From the NCBI RefSeq assembly GCF_011386835.1, contig NC_088800.1, positions 52,047,439-52,111,438 on the forward strand: 64,000 nucleotides of DNA, read 5' to 3'. The DNA is from Chrysemys picta bellii (Eukaryota; Chordata; Testudines; Emydidae). A program made the translations under genes and the position numbers. This document shows positions 47,517 to 58,578 of the stretch, piece by piece. Within the stretch, counting starts at the first letter, position 1, and each line of letters begins with the position of its first letter. The notes below the pieces were generated by a model. It was not told where the DNA came from. It made no database searches and was given only the letters and a program-made list of their open reading frames with translations.

Positions 47517-48019
47517 TGGTGTCAGAAATAAACTAAAAACAGAAGGAAAACAGCAACAAAGGTTGGAAGCAGAAGAAGCAGAGTTTGCAGGATCCCATCC
47601 ACTCTTCAATGCCCCAGAGAACTCCACCTTTGACAACCTTCACAATGGACAGACTGGAAGCAGTGTTTTGCAAGATTTGAAATGCAAACAAACTCCACAA
47701 AGAAACTGGAGATATACAGGTATCTTCTTTAATTTATGCTATGGGGAAGCAAGCAGCACATATTTTTAAATCCTTTGACTTTATTGAAGTTACCAAGATG
47801 ACTATGAAAGGGTTCCACCTATGCTTGATGCTTACTTTAGACCCCAACAAAATATGGTTTATGAAGAGCATGTTTTCTCCAGAGAATTCAAGAACGAGGA
47901 GAAAATGTTGAATCTTTTATGAGCTCTGCATACATTGGCTAAAAACTGATTTTGGAAATGCAAAACATAAAAATATCAGAGACAGGCTGGTTATTGGGTT
48001 AACAAATAAAAACCTTTAT

Positions 48020-49250
48020 TTGAAGAGAGATTTAACCCTAGCCACAGCTATATCGATAGCAAAGCAGTCAGAATTAGTCAAACAATGGAACAAAAGGCGG
48101 GAACAACTTGAAAAACTTGAAACTAGCTTAGAAGCAATAAACAGACACTTGAGTGTTAAAAGTCATTATCATAAAACCCCTGAGGCAAGGAGAGAGAAAT
48201 TCCAGGCTAAGAGGGACAAATTCCAGCCTACACGCACAAAGTGTGGAAAAAGTTATATCCAGGGCCGGCTCTAGGCACCAGCAAAACAAGCTGATGCTTG
48301 GGGCGGCACATTTTTAGGGGCGGCATTCTGGCGCGGGCCATGCCGCCCCTAAAAATGTGCCCCGGCCGCCCTAACTCACCTCCGCTGCTGCCGCTTGCAC
48401 GCCAGTGCTCGCCCTCCCTCCCAGGCTCTCAAACCTGGGAGAGAGGGGGAGATCCCGAGCGGCCGCGGTGTGCGAAACAGCTGATTCGCTCGCCGCGGCC
48501 GCTTGGGATCTCCCCCTCCCTCCCGGGTTTGAGAGCCTGGGAGGGAGGGCGAGCAGTGGCGCGCGAATCAGCTGTTTCGCGCGCCACGGCCACTCAGGAT
48601 CTCCCCCTCCCTCCCGGGTTTGAGAGCCTGGGAGGGAGGGGGAGCAGCGGCGCGCGAATCAGCTGTTTCATGTGCCACAGGCCACTGGGGATCTCCCCCT
48701 CCCTCCCGGGTTTGAGAGCCTGGGGGGGGGAGACCCCAAGTGGCCGCGGCGCACGCGCTGCGTCTCCCTCTCCCTTCCTCCCTCCTAGGCTTGAGAGCCT
48801 GGGGGGAGGAGGCAGGGCTGGGGATTTGGGGAAGGGGCAGAGTTGAGGCGGGGCCGGGGGGGTAAGAAAAAAACGGGGGGGGGGCGGCCAAAATTGTTTT
48901 CGCTTGGGGCGGCAAAAATCCTAGAGCCGGCCCTGGTTATATCCCAAGAGATGATGCATGTCTAGCCAGAGGCACAAGATGTAATAAATGCATGAAATAT
49001 GGACATTTTGAAGCTGTTGGCTGCACCAAAACAGTCAAGGAGTTGACTCATATTACAGACAATCAAGAGCCATTGTTTCTGGGTGCTATCATGCTATCGT
49101 GCATCTATGATGCCATAGAGCCTACCTGGAGAGAGTGAAACTGAAATTCATGATAAGACTAAAATTGACTTGGGAGCTGATGTCACAGTCATCTCAGAAG
49201 GGACTTACAATCATCTTGAACCCCTCACAGACTTGAATTTGCCCGACACA
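48020..49250 (+). pseudogene. Gypsy gag/protease remnants (second element)
   Basis: The frame 48,020-48,274 gives a gag C-terminal part (DLTLATAISIAKQSELVK, then TRTKCGKSY). After the hAT insertion it resumes near 48,944 with a zinc knuckle CNKCMKYGHFEAVGC. Near 49,160-49,200 is a retropepsin motif, DLGADVTVISEGTYN, in which the usual second residue T of the D-T-G triad is L. The remainder to 49,480 has stops. Function lost. Confidence 0.8.
48260..48935. mobile_element. Non-autonomous hAT-type element (GGGCCGGC family)
   Basis: CAGGGCCGGCTCTAGGC to ATCCTAGAGCCGGCCCTG, with an exact 8-bp duplication GTTATATC (48,252-48,259 and 48,936-48,943). 676 bp, very CpG-rich. A subterminal hairpin of about 25 bp, then a tandem of about 91 bp in three copies (near 48,507, 48,598 and 48,690), each containing the palindrome CCCTCCCGGGTTTGAGAGCC/TGGGAGGGAGGG and GCGAATCAGCTGTTTC. 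No transposase. Open frames inside are artefacts. Confidence 0.97.
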
Positions 49251-49589
49251 GCTCTGACTAGTCTGGGAGATATTCTGAATTGCATTGGACCAGTTCACCA
49301 CAACTTACAAAGACATTGGACCAGTTCAGAAACAACTTACAAAGACAAAAGCTAAGCATTCAGAGTGCATGGGATCAAAGACCAACAACCTTCTCATGCC
49401 GCAGCGTGGCAGCCATGATAGGTTTAGTGAGAAAGGTGGAAGGACTCAAGAGGATTTGATGCTATTGGACTTTTGAAAGGAGATCCACTATAAATCAAGT
49501 TAAGGGATGATAATGAGCCATACAGTGTATAAGCACCTTGACCAGAGAGATCTTGGAAGAGACTAACTGCACATTTATGCAGATTCAGA

Positions 49590-50440
49590 GGACATTGTTA
49601 TCTGGTCATTGTGGACTATTTTTCCAGGTATATAGAAATAATGTACTTGAAAGACACAACATGTTGCAGTGTTACTGAGAAACTGAAGTGCACTTTTGCT
49701 CACTATGTTATACCAATAGAATAAAAACCAGCAGGATCTTATTAAGAGGGATAAGGCAAAGATACCACATTTATTGTAAATATACTGATAAAGCAAAAGA
49801 TAAAAGTAAACAACGTTGTTTGACTACTTATTTCTTATACATACACACATACATATATATATATATAGAGAGAGAGAGATTCATTCACACAATCATTCAT
49901 TCAAGTTCTGTATAGGTGTTATAGTTACCAGCCTAGAAGTTGCTCATGCCAAGTTACTGGCCAGGTATCTTGGTCATGAGGATGGAGCCGAGTCTGTGTC
50001 AGGTGCACCTGATGCTCCTGGAGGCTGGCAGCAGAACCAGAGACTCAAAGGCATCAGTCTTTAGAGTCCATTCTTATAGGAATTAGTTCCTATGTTAGTC
50101 TATGGGAGCTGTTTCATCCTGCTGTTGCTGACTCAATCAGCAGATGGCACATTCCTGTCCAAAGTGGCACATTCCTGGTGGCTCCACACTGTCCAAAGTT
50201 TGTGTTTCTCATCCTTCCAGGTGATGGGGTGGGTCCCAGTTTACCCTCCGGGGGTTTCTGGTCATCCACTTGACACATTCTTCGGCCGATGGATACTCCT
50301 TTTCTAGGCTGGCACCTCCCTAACCATCCATGTATATCAAGCATTCATCAGCATACAACTTCAGTATTCCAGAACAACTAGTGATGGACAACGGACTACA
50401 ATTCACTGCAGCAGAAGTTGTTGCACATTCAGTTCATGTA
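49590..50440 (+). pseudogene. Gypsy integrase core, split by an insertion
   Basis: Near 49,600-49,710 the translation reads VIVDYFSRYIEIMYLKDT and continues to CTFAHY. After an unrelated insert, near 50,375, it resumes IPEQLVMDNGLQFTAAE, the second catalytic aspartate region. The two halves are adjacent in intact Gypsy integrases, so about 650 bp (about 49,709-50,370) was inserted. The glutamate region is missing. Confidence 0.85.
49709..50370. mobile_element. Unidentified insertion in the integrase relic
   Basis: About 660 bp beginning TGTTATACCAATAG and ending ACAACTTCA, so it has TG...CA ends as solo LTRs do, but I could not define a convincing target duplication. It contains a (TA)n(GA)n microsatellite at 49,852-49,880 and a short tandem TGGCACATTCCTG at about 50,144 and 50,165. 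The family is unknown. Confidence 0.55.
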
Positions 50441-50557
50441 GTTAGAAAACCAGTACAATTCAGAGACACTTAACAGACTGATATGTACTGAACTTCAAAG
50501 ATAGCATGATAGTGTAAATATTGTAAATGGTAGGAATGTAGAACTTAAAGGGGAATA

Positions 50558-50706
50558 TGTAATGTGTATTTTACCTTGTAAAATACCTTATTTAAATGAC
50601 CCTTAGCTGTACCTTGCAGCGGATTAAAGGATCTTATGATGAGCGCATCTGGTGTGTATAAGCAAGCTCTGTAGCCAGTCCATAGCTGGTACAGAAGTCC
50701 ATGACA
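50558..50706 (+). repeat. 3' LTR of the second Gypsy element (shortened)
   Basis: TGTAATGTG to CCATGACA, preceded by a purine stretch AAAGGGGAA (polypurine tract). It is about 34 bp shorter than the 5' LTR because the CTCF-motif region is missing. Confidence 0.82.
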
Positions 50707-53254
50707 GAGCTCCAGACATGGACCAGGGCCCATTGTGATAGGCACTGTACAAACACAGAACAGGCAGTTTCTGCCCCAATGAGCTGACAATAAAAATATT
50801 TCCAGTTCCTCAATTCCACACATCCCATGCTGTTCCCAGGGCCTGTTCTCACAGGGGATTGGAGCTGGCTGGGCTGCATCTCATTTCTGCATTTTCTGGG
50901 CTCCAAACAAGCTCAGCTGATCAGGAAAATGCCCCCACTCTATGCTGGGGAAGATGTAGGAATCATTTTGCCCCCTTTTCCTCTTGGCCCAAATATTAAT
51001 AAAATCCCAGCCCCAGTGCAGAGATCTGGGATTCCCAGGACTGCTGTCTCCCCTAGAGGTTGCATTGTTTGGATCCTGGGGTTTTGGCTCATCTCCCCTC
51101 CACACACACACACCTAATTCACCCCAGTGCAGCTCGGGCCACGGCTCTAGCAGTTTTCAGCTTGCAGTGCGTCAGCAGCGTAGCGCTGGCTGGAGCAAAC
51201 GCCGCAGCCCCTGTCTGCATTGTTAGAGTGACTCAATATGACATGGAACAGCTGTTTGGTGGAAAGCAATCTCCTGCGGGTGGTAGCGGGGAGAGAGGAG
51301 GGGGGCGAGGGAAGTTTGAGCTGTTCAGTGGATAATTATATCTGTATGGGCTAGATCCTTTGCTCACAGTCAAACCTACGGGTCGTGAGAAAAAGAGCAG
51401 GGCTGTCAGGCCCCATTAGCTCTCCCAGCTCTGACAGCGCTCCTTTGCCACTGGGGGGAAGAGGCGGTGGGGAGCCAGGCTGGATTGGAGCTGAGCAGAG
51501 GGATGTGCATGGAGTGGTGAGGGGAGCACTGTGAAGAGGAACAAGAAGGCACAGCCAAAGCATGGCCAACGGGCAACGGGAATGTCCACTGCACAGTAGC
51601 CTTCACTTAGAGAGGCAGGAAAGGAAGGGAATGAGTGTGTGAGGGAGGGGAAAAGAGGGGTGTGAAAGCGCAGGAATGGGAGATCAACCCTGCCTTCATA
51701 CAGAAGTCACTACTGCACCCTGTCCTAATATCCTGACAGCTGAAGGCATACTTCGGGGGTGCGGGGAGACAATCTGTTTGAGACCACTAGGTAGGAGGCA
51801 GCATGGTATAGTGGTTAAAGCAGGGGACTGGGCATCAGGATTCCTGGATTCTGCTACCAGCTCTGGGAGGAGAGGGGCCTAGCAGTTAGGGCAGGGGACT
51901 GGGCAACAGGATTACCAGGAGCTTTAGAAGCTTAGATTACTAGGGCAAGTCATATACGCCAGCATTTCCACACTTGGGGCCCTAGAGTTAAGTATCCAAT
52001 AGCAGCAACATTTCATGTAAAGCGAATTGGGGTAGGGCAAGATGATTATGCAGAGCCAATGTGCAGGGCTTTGGGTTGGGAAGTTGTGCTGGGTCCCACC
52101 AGCTGTTTTCCAAGAAGCGCCTACATTTGCAGAGGCAGCTGATAAGGAACAGGGGCTGAGTGGGTGCATGGCTGTGGATGCAGCCAGGGACGGTACCAGG
52201 GCTATAATAAGCGTGAGTGCCAATGAAGCAAAAAGGTACTTTGGAAGAGGAGGGTGTGAGGTGCCTCCGAAATGTGTGGGTCTCTGCTGGGGACGATCCC
52301 GGTGATTTGTTGAAGTTTGGGGCGGGGGACAGAATAGGCATATATGTTACAATAATTAGGTGCGGCTGTCAGATAAACTAACCAAGCCATGCAATTGCAA
52401 TCAATGCGAGCTTTGCCATTGGCTTCTGGGGTCTAGGCTTTGCACCCTTATTGTTCATGAAAATGGCACTTTGTGGCCGTGGGTTTGGTTGGAACCCATA
52501 TTACTGCACCTTGGCCATGATGGCAGCCACATCCTCGTGAGCTGGCTGGTTCACCAACCTGTGGGATGAAACCTGACGATAGAAGTGACGGTGAGATCAT
52601 TGCCCCACTTCCATCTGGCCAGTGCTGAGATGTAATTAGCATAGATAGAAACACAGTGATGGGCCTTCCTTAGGCGCCAGAGATCCCCAACAGGACGCCC
52701 TATGGCGGTCACGCCACGCAGGCCCCATGTGCACAGGCAGGGCCCCTGCTGTTCCCTGGGGAGATTTTCCTTGGTGGCAGGGGATAGCTGGGGCTGCGTG
52801 GCTGGCTGGAGCAGTGTCAGGGCTGGCACAAGCTCCCTGCCCGTCTCTCTCCTCTCCTCACAGCATGACTTTCCTACCGGCAAAAAAGAAAAGAAAACGG
52901 AAATCCTGGTGGTGGCCAGTGCAGTGAAATTTCAACAATTAAGCAATAATGTTCTCGAAATCGGTTGCTAAGGGCAACTTGGGAAGGTTCCCAGAGCAGC
53001 CTGTGGGCTGGCTGGTGAAGGCTCATCCCTCCCCCTCCTCCTACAGGGGAAAGGCTCCTACTCAGGCACTGCCTCTCGCTCGCACACCAATTAAAAAGAC
53101 CCAAAACAACCGCCCCTAGCACCAAAGCCCCTGATCTGAGGGGGAGGAGCAAGCCTGGCTTCGCAGGGAGGGATCGAACTCCGGGGAGGGAAGGGCCTGA
53201 TGAGTCTCATTCACCACCTGACAGCCCTCCACGTGGTATCAGGACCACGTGGAG
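50707..53254. other. No gene seen
   Basis: It starts with the right half of the old repeat split by the Gypsy element (to about 50,790). A (CA)n run sits at about 51,103-51,113 and a MIR-like SINE at 51,788-51,870. Open frames of up to 117 codons lack known domains. Nothing else recognised. Confidence 0.5.
51788..51870 (+). repeat. MIR-like SINE head
   Basis: GGCAGCATGGTATAGTGGTT, then AAAGCAGGGGACTGGGCATC and GGATTCCTGGATTCTGCTAC, a tRNA-like MIR head. Confidence 0.75.
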
Positions 53255-53352
53255 GGTTGATTTAGTTGGGGTTGGTCCTGCTTTGAGCAGGGGGTTGGAC
53301 TAGATGACCTCCTGAGGTCCCTTCCAACCCTGATATTCTATGATTCTATGAC
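53255..53352 (+). mobile_element. CR1 3' end
   Basis: TTGGTCCTGCTTTGAGCAGG, then GGACTAGATGACCTCCTGAG and TTCTATGATTCTATGA, the standard CR1 terminus with its octamer-type tail. Confidence 0.92.
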
Positions 53353-55089
53353 CCAGCCGCTCTTCAAGGCAGTCTAACGCCAGTCCTAAAGCCGTTCCTC
53401 AGACCCAGCTCCTAGGCCAGCCTGCTCCAGCAGTTACTGATGCCCAGCACCGGGGCACAGCCTGCACCAGGCAAAACTTCCAACAGGCCAAATTCCGAGC
53501 ACCTGCTAATTCCTTTGATCCAGCTCCGGGAGTGCTGAGCCCATTCTCATCTAGGACTGACCCCAAAGGGAGCTTTTCCTGCCCACGCTCTGAGTAAACC
53601 CTCAGGGCTGGATCCTGCTGGATACTGAGTAGTCTGTTAGTCCGTGGCGAGCTATTCACGGAGCCAGGCACTGCTCCGTGTGTGTGTTCTGAGGCCTGTT
53701 GTCCTTGACGACCCCTTGCCATTGCATGCTTTGCCACACTAGGACTTGAAGCCCAAGCCTGCCATCAGAAAAGTGCCCATCCATGTACAGGAGCAGATTG
53801 TCAGTAAGCTGAGGCAGTTCTATTACTTCAGTGAAGCTCACTTAGCTCCAGCTGTGGGGCTCCCCATTGGCTCCATAGCAACCCTCTCAGTGACTTCCAC
53901 AGCAAACAAGCGCTGTTTGCAAACCAAGAGAATATGTTTTCTGAGTGCCCTGGTGGCCACCAACTTCACCTGGGATCTAAAAGCTAAGCTGGGTGCTTTC
54001 TCCCTCTGCCAGCATAATAAAGACTCTGCCCCTGGAGCCTGGTTGCTCACTGCATTGACCATGCAGGGTAGGATCCAGCCCTCACCCCCACAGCTGAATT
54101 GAACTGACAAGGACAATAGGAGTAAGAACTTGTGTGTGTCAGTAAAGCAATGTGTTGGCTCAAAGCCACACAGCGACTCAGGCCCTCCAGCCCCTGAGAG
54201 CCCAGGCCCCTGCGACTGGACCTGAAGGCAGCTGTGCATTAGCAGCTAGCCGTCTAGAGCCAATGACACATAGCTGAACAGTTCTGATTCCACCTAGCAG
54301 AGGGCAGTGGTGACAATTGTAATTCTAGGGTGAGTTAATGAGGGGCTGCTGGCCCTGTTTTTCTGACTAGGAACTACCACACTTCAGTAACTCACATGCC
54401 GCCTTGCAGAGGCCCAGCTAATAAGAGTGGCTGCCAGACGTGCCAAACGCGTTCCATTTGCTCTCTGTGGGAATCCAGGGGAGATGCCTTTTTCCCTCAT
54501 TCCTCAGATGGCTGTGTTTGGTACATTCTGCTTGTGGGGTGTGCAGAGAATGGGAGTGGTGGCTAGAGGAGCTTTACATTGTCTCACAACTCAGCCCATA
54601 TTCTTGCACAATGGAGTGTTAGGGTCAGAGGCAGATGTTTATTTATTTCTCTCTCCATGCCGACGTGATTAGTTAATGGGCCCAAAGCCACGGAGAGGAG
54701 GCTGGGCAGGATCAGACCCTGACACTGGGAGCTCTTCAGGAAGGGGGCCTTGGCCTAGATCCTCAAAGACATTTGGGCGCCTAACTCCTACGGGTGCTTA
54801 AATACCTTTGAGGATCTGGGGCTTTGCCCTTGTGCTGGTCTGCAGCACTTAGGATGCATCTGGCTCTAGATACACAATGAACATACACTAAGGGCTTCAT
54901 TCAAGGCTTCGCCGTGGCTGCCTCAACTAGGCGCCATTTGAGAAGAGCGGTGGCATGACCTCATCAGGCTGTTTTCTGCAGCTTTTCCTCTCAACAGTCT
55001 CTCCCCTCTGCTGATTGGTTGTGTGCTCCAGCCCCTCCCACTCCCTGTCCATCTAGCTCTTCCCTCCTAACATAACCTCACCAAGAGGA
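53353..55089. other. No gene seen; CTCF-like site and palindrome
   Basis: No exon. A CTCF-like sequence CCTAGCAGAGGGCAG lies at 54,293-54,307, and the palindromic repeat at 54,752-54,821 is listed separately. Confidence 0.5.
54752..54821. repeat. Small palindromic (MITE-like) repeat
   Basis: The arms GGCCTAGATCCTCAAAG and CCTTTGAGGATCTGGGG flank CGCCTAACTCCTACGGGTGC. Same family as 946-1023. Confidence 0.65.
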
Positions 55090-56241
55090 TGTGACGTTGT
55101 GCAGTCTATATGGTTTTATAAAAATATAAGATAAAAATATAAGTGAATGTAATGTAACTGGGATATGCTTCGTGCAAAAGGTCTCTTGTAAGGTATCATT
55201 ACAAAGCTCATAATCTACTGAGTGTGATCATCCTATTTGTAGAAATGTACCACTCTAGTATCTAAAACTAGAAATATAAAACATAACTCTGAGGGCCTAT
55301 TGAAATTATGTAAAGTGTGGGCCATTAAGGATGGTTTGGAATCTTGATGACTCCCATTGTCTGCAGATGGCCATATTTACCTGTGAGTCTTCCTGTATAT
55401 GTGAGTGCTGGCAAGTGAGTAATGAAGTCTTGCAGTGACATGTGATCATGTCACCTGAACTGGAATCCATCTTTAACCTGGTGCTTTTCCAGTGAGGGGG
55501 GATGGAAACCCAGAGGGACAAAGGGTTCCCGCCTTATGCAAAAGATATATAAAGGGGTGGAAGAGAACAGAGAGGGAGAGGAGCCATCATGAAGAATCCC
55601 CTAGCTATCACCTCAGCTGCAACAAGAGCTGTACCAGGGGAAAGAATTGTGCCCAGGCCTGGAAGGTGTCCAGTCTGAGAAAAACTTACTGAAGCATCTC
55701 TGAGGGTGAGATTATCTGTATTCAGTTTGATTAGGCATAGATTTGCGCATTTTATTTTATTTTGCTTGTGACTTACTTTGTTCTGTCTGTTACTACTTGG
55801 AACCACTTAAATCCTACTGTCTGTATTTAATAAAATCACTTTTTATTTAGTAATTTACTCAGAGTATGTATTAATACCTGGGGGAGCAAACAACTGTGCA
55901 TACCTCTCTATCAGTGTTATAGAGGGCGAACAATTTATCAGTTTACTCTGCATAAGCTTTATGCAGGGCAAAACGGATTTATCTGGGTTTAGACCCCATT
56001 GGGAGTTAAGCATCTGAGTGCTAAAGACAAGCACACTTCTGTGAGCTGGTTTCAGGTAAACCTGCAGCTTTGGGACAAGTGATTCAGACCCTGGATCTGT
56101 GTTAGAGCCAGACAGGAGTGGCTGGCTCAGCAAGACAGGGTGCTGGAGTCCTGAGCTGGCAGGGAAAACAGGAGCAGGGGTAGTCCTTTGCACATCGGGT
56201 GGCACCTCCCAAGGGGGTTTTCTGTGATCCAACCCGTCACA
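55090..56241 (+). mobile_element. Solo LTR, plus strand
   Basis: TGTGACGTT to CCGTCACA, 1152 bp, with an exact 5-bp duplication GAGGA (55,085-55,089 and 56,242-56,246). It contains a TATA-like ATATATAAAGGGG at about 55,543 and AATAAAATC at about 55,830, placed like an LTR promoter and polyadenylation signal. It is homologous to the minus-strand solo LTR at 30,050-31,224. No internal region. Confidence 0.92.
55543..55555 (+). promoter_or_regulatory. TATA box of the solo LTR
   Basis: ATATATAAAGGGG in the middle of the LTR, about 285 bp upstream of the AATAAA signal, fits the U3/R layout. Activity is unknown. Confidence 0.55.
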
Positions 56242-56365
56242 GAGGATTTAAAGAACAAAACAAAATTGTGGCATTAACATGATGTTTGCCGCCATCACAT
56301 TGCCTCTCTACTGCTGTGGGTTGGCCACAACCGCTGGCCTTCATTTAAGCTAACTGTAAGAAACA

Positions 56366-56558
56366 AGTATCAGAGGGGTAGCCATGTTAGTCTGTATCCA
56401 CAAAAACCACGAGGAGTCTGGTGGCACTTTAAAGACTAACAGATTTATTGGGCATAAGCTTTTGTGGGTAAAAAACAGAAGTGGTTTTTTACCCATGAAA
56501 CCTTATGCCCATATAAATCTGTTAGTCTTTAAGGTGCCACCGGACTCCTCATTGTTTT
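56366..56558. mobile_element. Palindromic (fold-back) retroposon insertion
   Basis: An exact 11-bp duplication TGTAAGAAACA (56,355-56,365 and 56,559-56,569) bounds 193 bp. The left arm in minus orientation starts AGTATCAGAGGGGTAGCC. From about 56,402 both arms are inverted copies of about 75 bp (ACTAACAGATTTATTGGGCA versus TATAAATCTGTTAGTC), with roughly seven mismatches. A subfamily related to the elements at 32,818 and 36,245. Confidence 0.9.
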
Positions 56559-56569
56559 TGTAAGAAACA

Positions 56570-58578
56570 GTGTGTGTAACCAGGAACTGCAAGAGTAGCA
56601 GCCTCCACTCCAAACCCAAGCATGTCACCACTAAAACAACGGTACCTGTGGACTGACGGGCTTTCGCTGGCTATTGTTTTGTGAAGGTTTGTATGTCTGT
56701 GAAAGAGAGGCAAGAAGCTCAGAGAAGATGGGAGAGGAGAGAGAAGCAGCAGAAAGCCAAGGGCAGGGAGCAAGCACTGGTAGCATGGTCTGGCAAAAAG
56801 GTTGGACTCTGGAGCTTTTGGGCTAGGTGCTGGCTGGAAAAGGGGCTTGGACACAGTCTCTTGTTGTTTGATTCCTGCTGTGTTAAGGAAAACAGGACCT
56901 TGGACATTCTTTGTAAATAGACAGGATTGCACCAAACACCTGACTCTGTCACCTGCTTCTCCTCCTAAATGGACAAACCTGCTTGATCCCACATTTCTAG
57001 CTAACTGCTGGGGTTGAAAGGGGTAACATACTTTCCCTCCACTCCCTTTGTAAGGCTTGTCTATTTAGTTTTCAAGATCTTTGTGGCAGGGGCTGTCTCT
57101 CATTGTATGTTTGTACAGCGCCCAGTGCAGTGTGGTCCCATTCTCGGTTGATCCCTAGGCACTAGGTAATAAACCGGATCAATAAATAATAAAATTAATA
57201 GAACAGCTCCCTCCCGTCATCAAAATGAGCCCCCGCCACCTTCCCCAGACCCTCCTCCAGCACTCAGTCAACCTCTCACTCCCCACTCCTAGCAGCTAGT
57301 CTTGTCCACAACACAAAGCTCTCCACTGGCCGAGCCAGCCCTGAGCCACTCCAGTGAGAAATGACTTTCAGCCACTAGACGTGCTGAATTTAAACTGGTG
57401 ACTTAGCTGCCAAAAGCTCTATGGTCCATTCCCAGACCTGTAAGCCGTGAAGACTCCCACGGGCAGCATGAAATTAGTAAACTGTTATCTATGTGTTTCC
57501 CTAGAACATTGCCCATGGGGAGTTTTTGTGCTGTCACATATTGTAAACTCCAGGCTTTGGACACTTGCAAAATTGTGGTAAGTAAGGAACTGGAAGGAAG
57601 CAAAGGAACAGTAACTTGGTTACTGATGAGTCTGACAAACTCCAAACAGTGCTTCCACTGTCACAGCTAGAGATGTGTAACTTACAAGCAGAGCCATATT
57701 TACCCTCCTTTTCCTGTTTGAACATCCAGGAGCAGATCACCACTTCTTCCCCCTCCATGGATTGTTTGAAAACAAATGCTTTTTTTTCTCGGCAGCAGAA
57801 TAGTATCGCTGGAGGAAATCACAGCTCGGATGTTCCTGGAAGTGACACAAGATCCATTTTTTTCTCAGGAGCCTCTCATGGAGAACTGACCCACAGCATT
57901 TTCCATGGCTGTTGTTTCGGAGATGCGGTTGTGGGCAGGAGGAGTCGACAGCCTGGAGATTGGGCTGGGAGGGCTGGTTTGTGGGGGTAACTGGGTAACA
58001 GGCAGCTGTGACTAGGCTGAAGGCAACAATTTAGGGGAAGGATTGGTGGTAGCTGGGTGGGAATCAAGGTCGGGCTAGTTGAGGTGCAGGTTTTTGGAGA
58101 ACAGGGTAGGTGGGGTAAAGTTGTGAAATTTGAGGGGCGAAGGCATGCACTTCTGTAGCCAGATGGCAGCCAGTTGGCATTGAGCTAGGGCACTTTGCTT
58201 CCGGATGCCTCAGTGGGGAAAGGCAGATGCCATGGAAGCAGCTGGGAGCGCTTAGTTTGATCAATGCCACATGTGAGCGTCCTGCAGACAAGAGACACTT
58301 GGCCGCATCCTTAGGGGACTTGCAAAAAAGGCATCACTCAGCGTGCTCCATGTCCTGCCAGGCTGCTGCAGGCTGCCCCAGGGCTGGGCTAGCAGGGGAG
58401 ACAATGGAGTAGAAGACGAATGGGATGAGAGTCATGGGGAAGAGGAAGAGAGAGCAAGAAATTGGTCCCTGTGCACACATGTGCCCCAGAAACACACACA
58501 TGCCCAGACATACCACCAGACATGCATATGCCCAGACACAGACCCACGCTCACCAGGCCCCCAGACACACACCCACGC
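56570..58578. other. No gene seen
   Basis: Unique-looking sequence with an old repeat fragment at about 57,060-57,190 (GTACAGCGCCCAGTGCA, then TAATAAA...). A CA-rich degenerate tract with CCAGACACA units sits at 58,480-58,578. No exon recognised. Confidence 0.5.

Larger units (their letters stand above)
47334..50706 (+). mobile_element. Second Ty3/Gypsy element, internally deleted, with nested insertions
   Basis: LTR-like ends: 47,334-47,516 and 50,558-50,706, both beginning TGTAATG and ending ATGACA and sharing GTGTGTATAAGCAAGCTCTG. Flanking GAACC and GAGCT could be a 5-bp duplication with two transitions. Internal: gag piece, nucleocapsid knuckle, protease motif and integrase core pieces. 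RT and RNase H are absent. A 676-bp hAT element sits in gag, and another insertion splits the integrase. Confidence 0.88.

Noticed and set aside
48298..48915. 182-codon plus-strand open frame
   Set aside because: Entirely inside the hAT miniature element bounded by GTTATATC; it repeats with the internal 91-bp unit.
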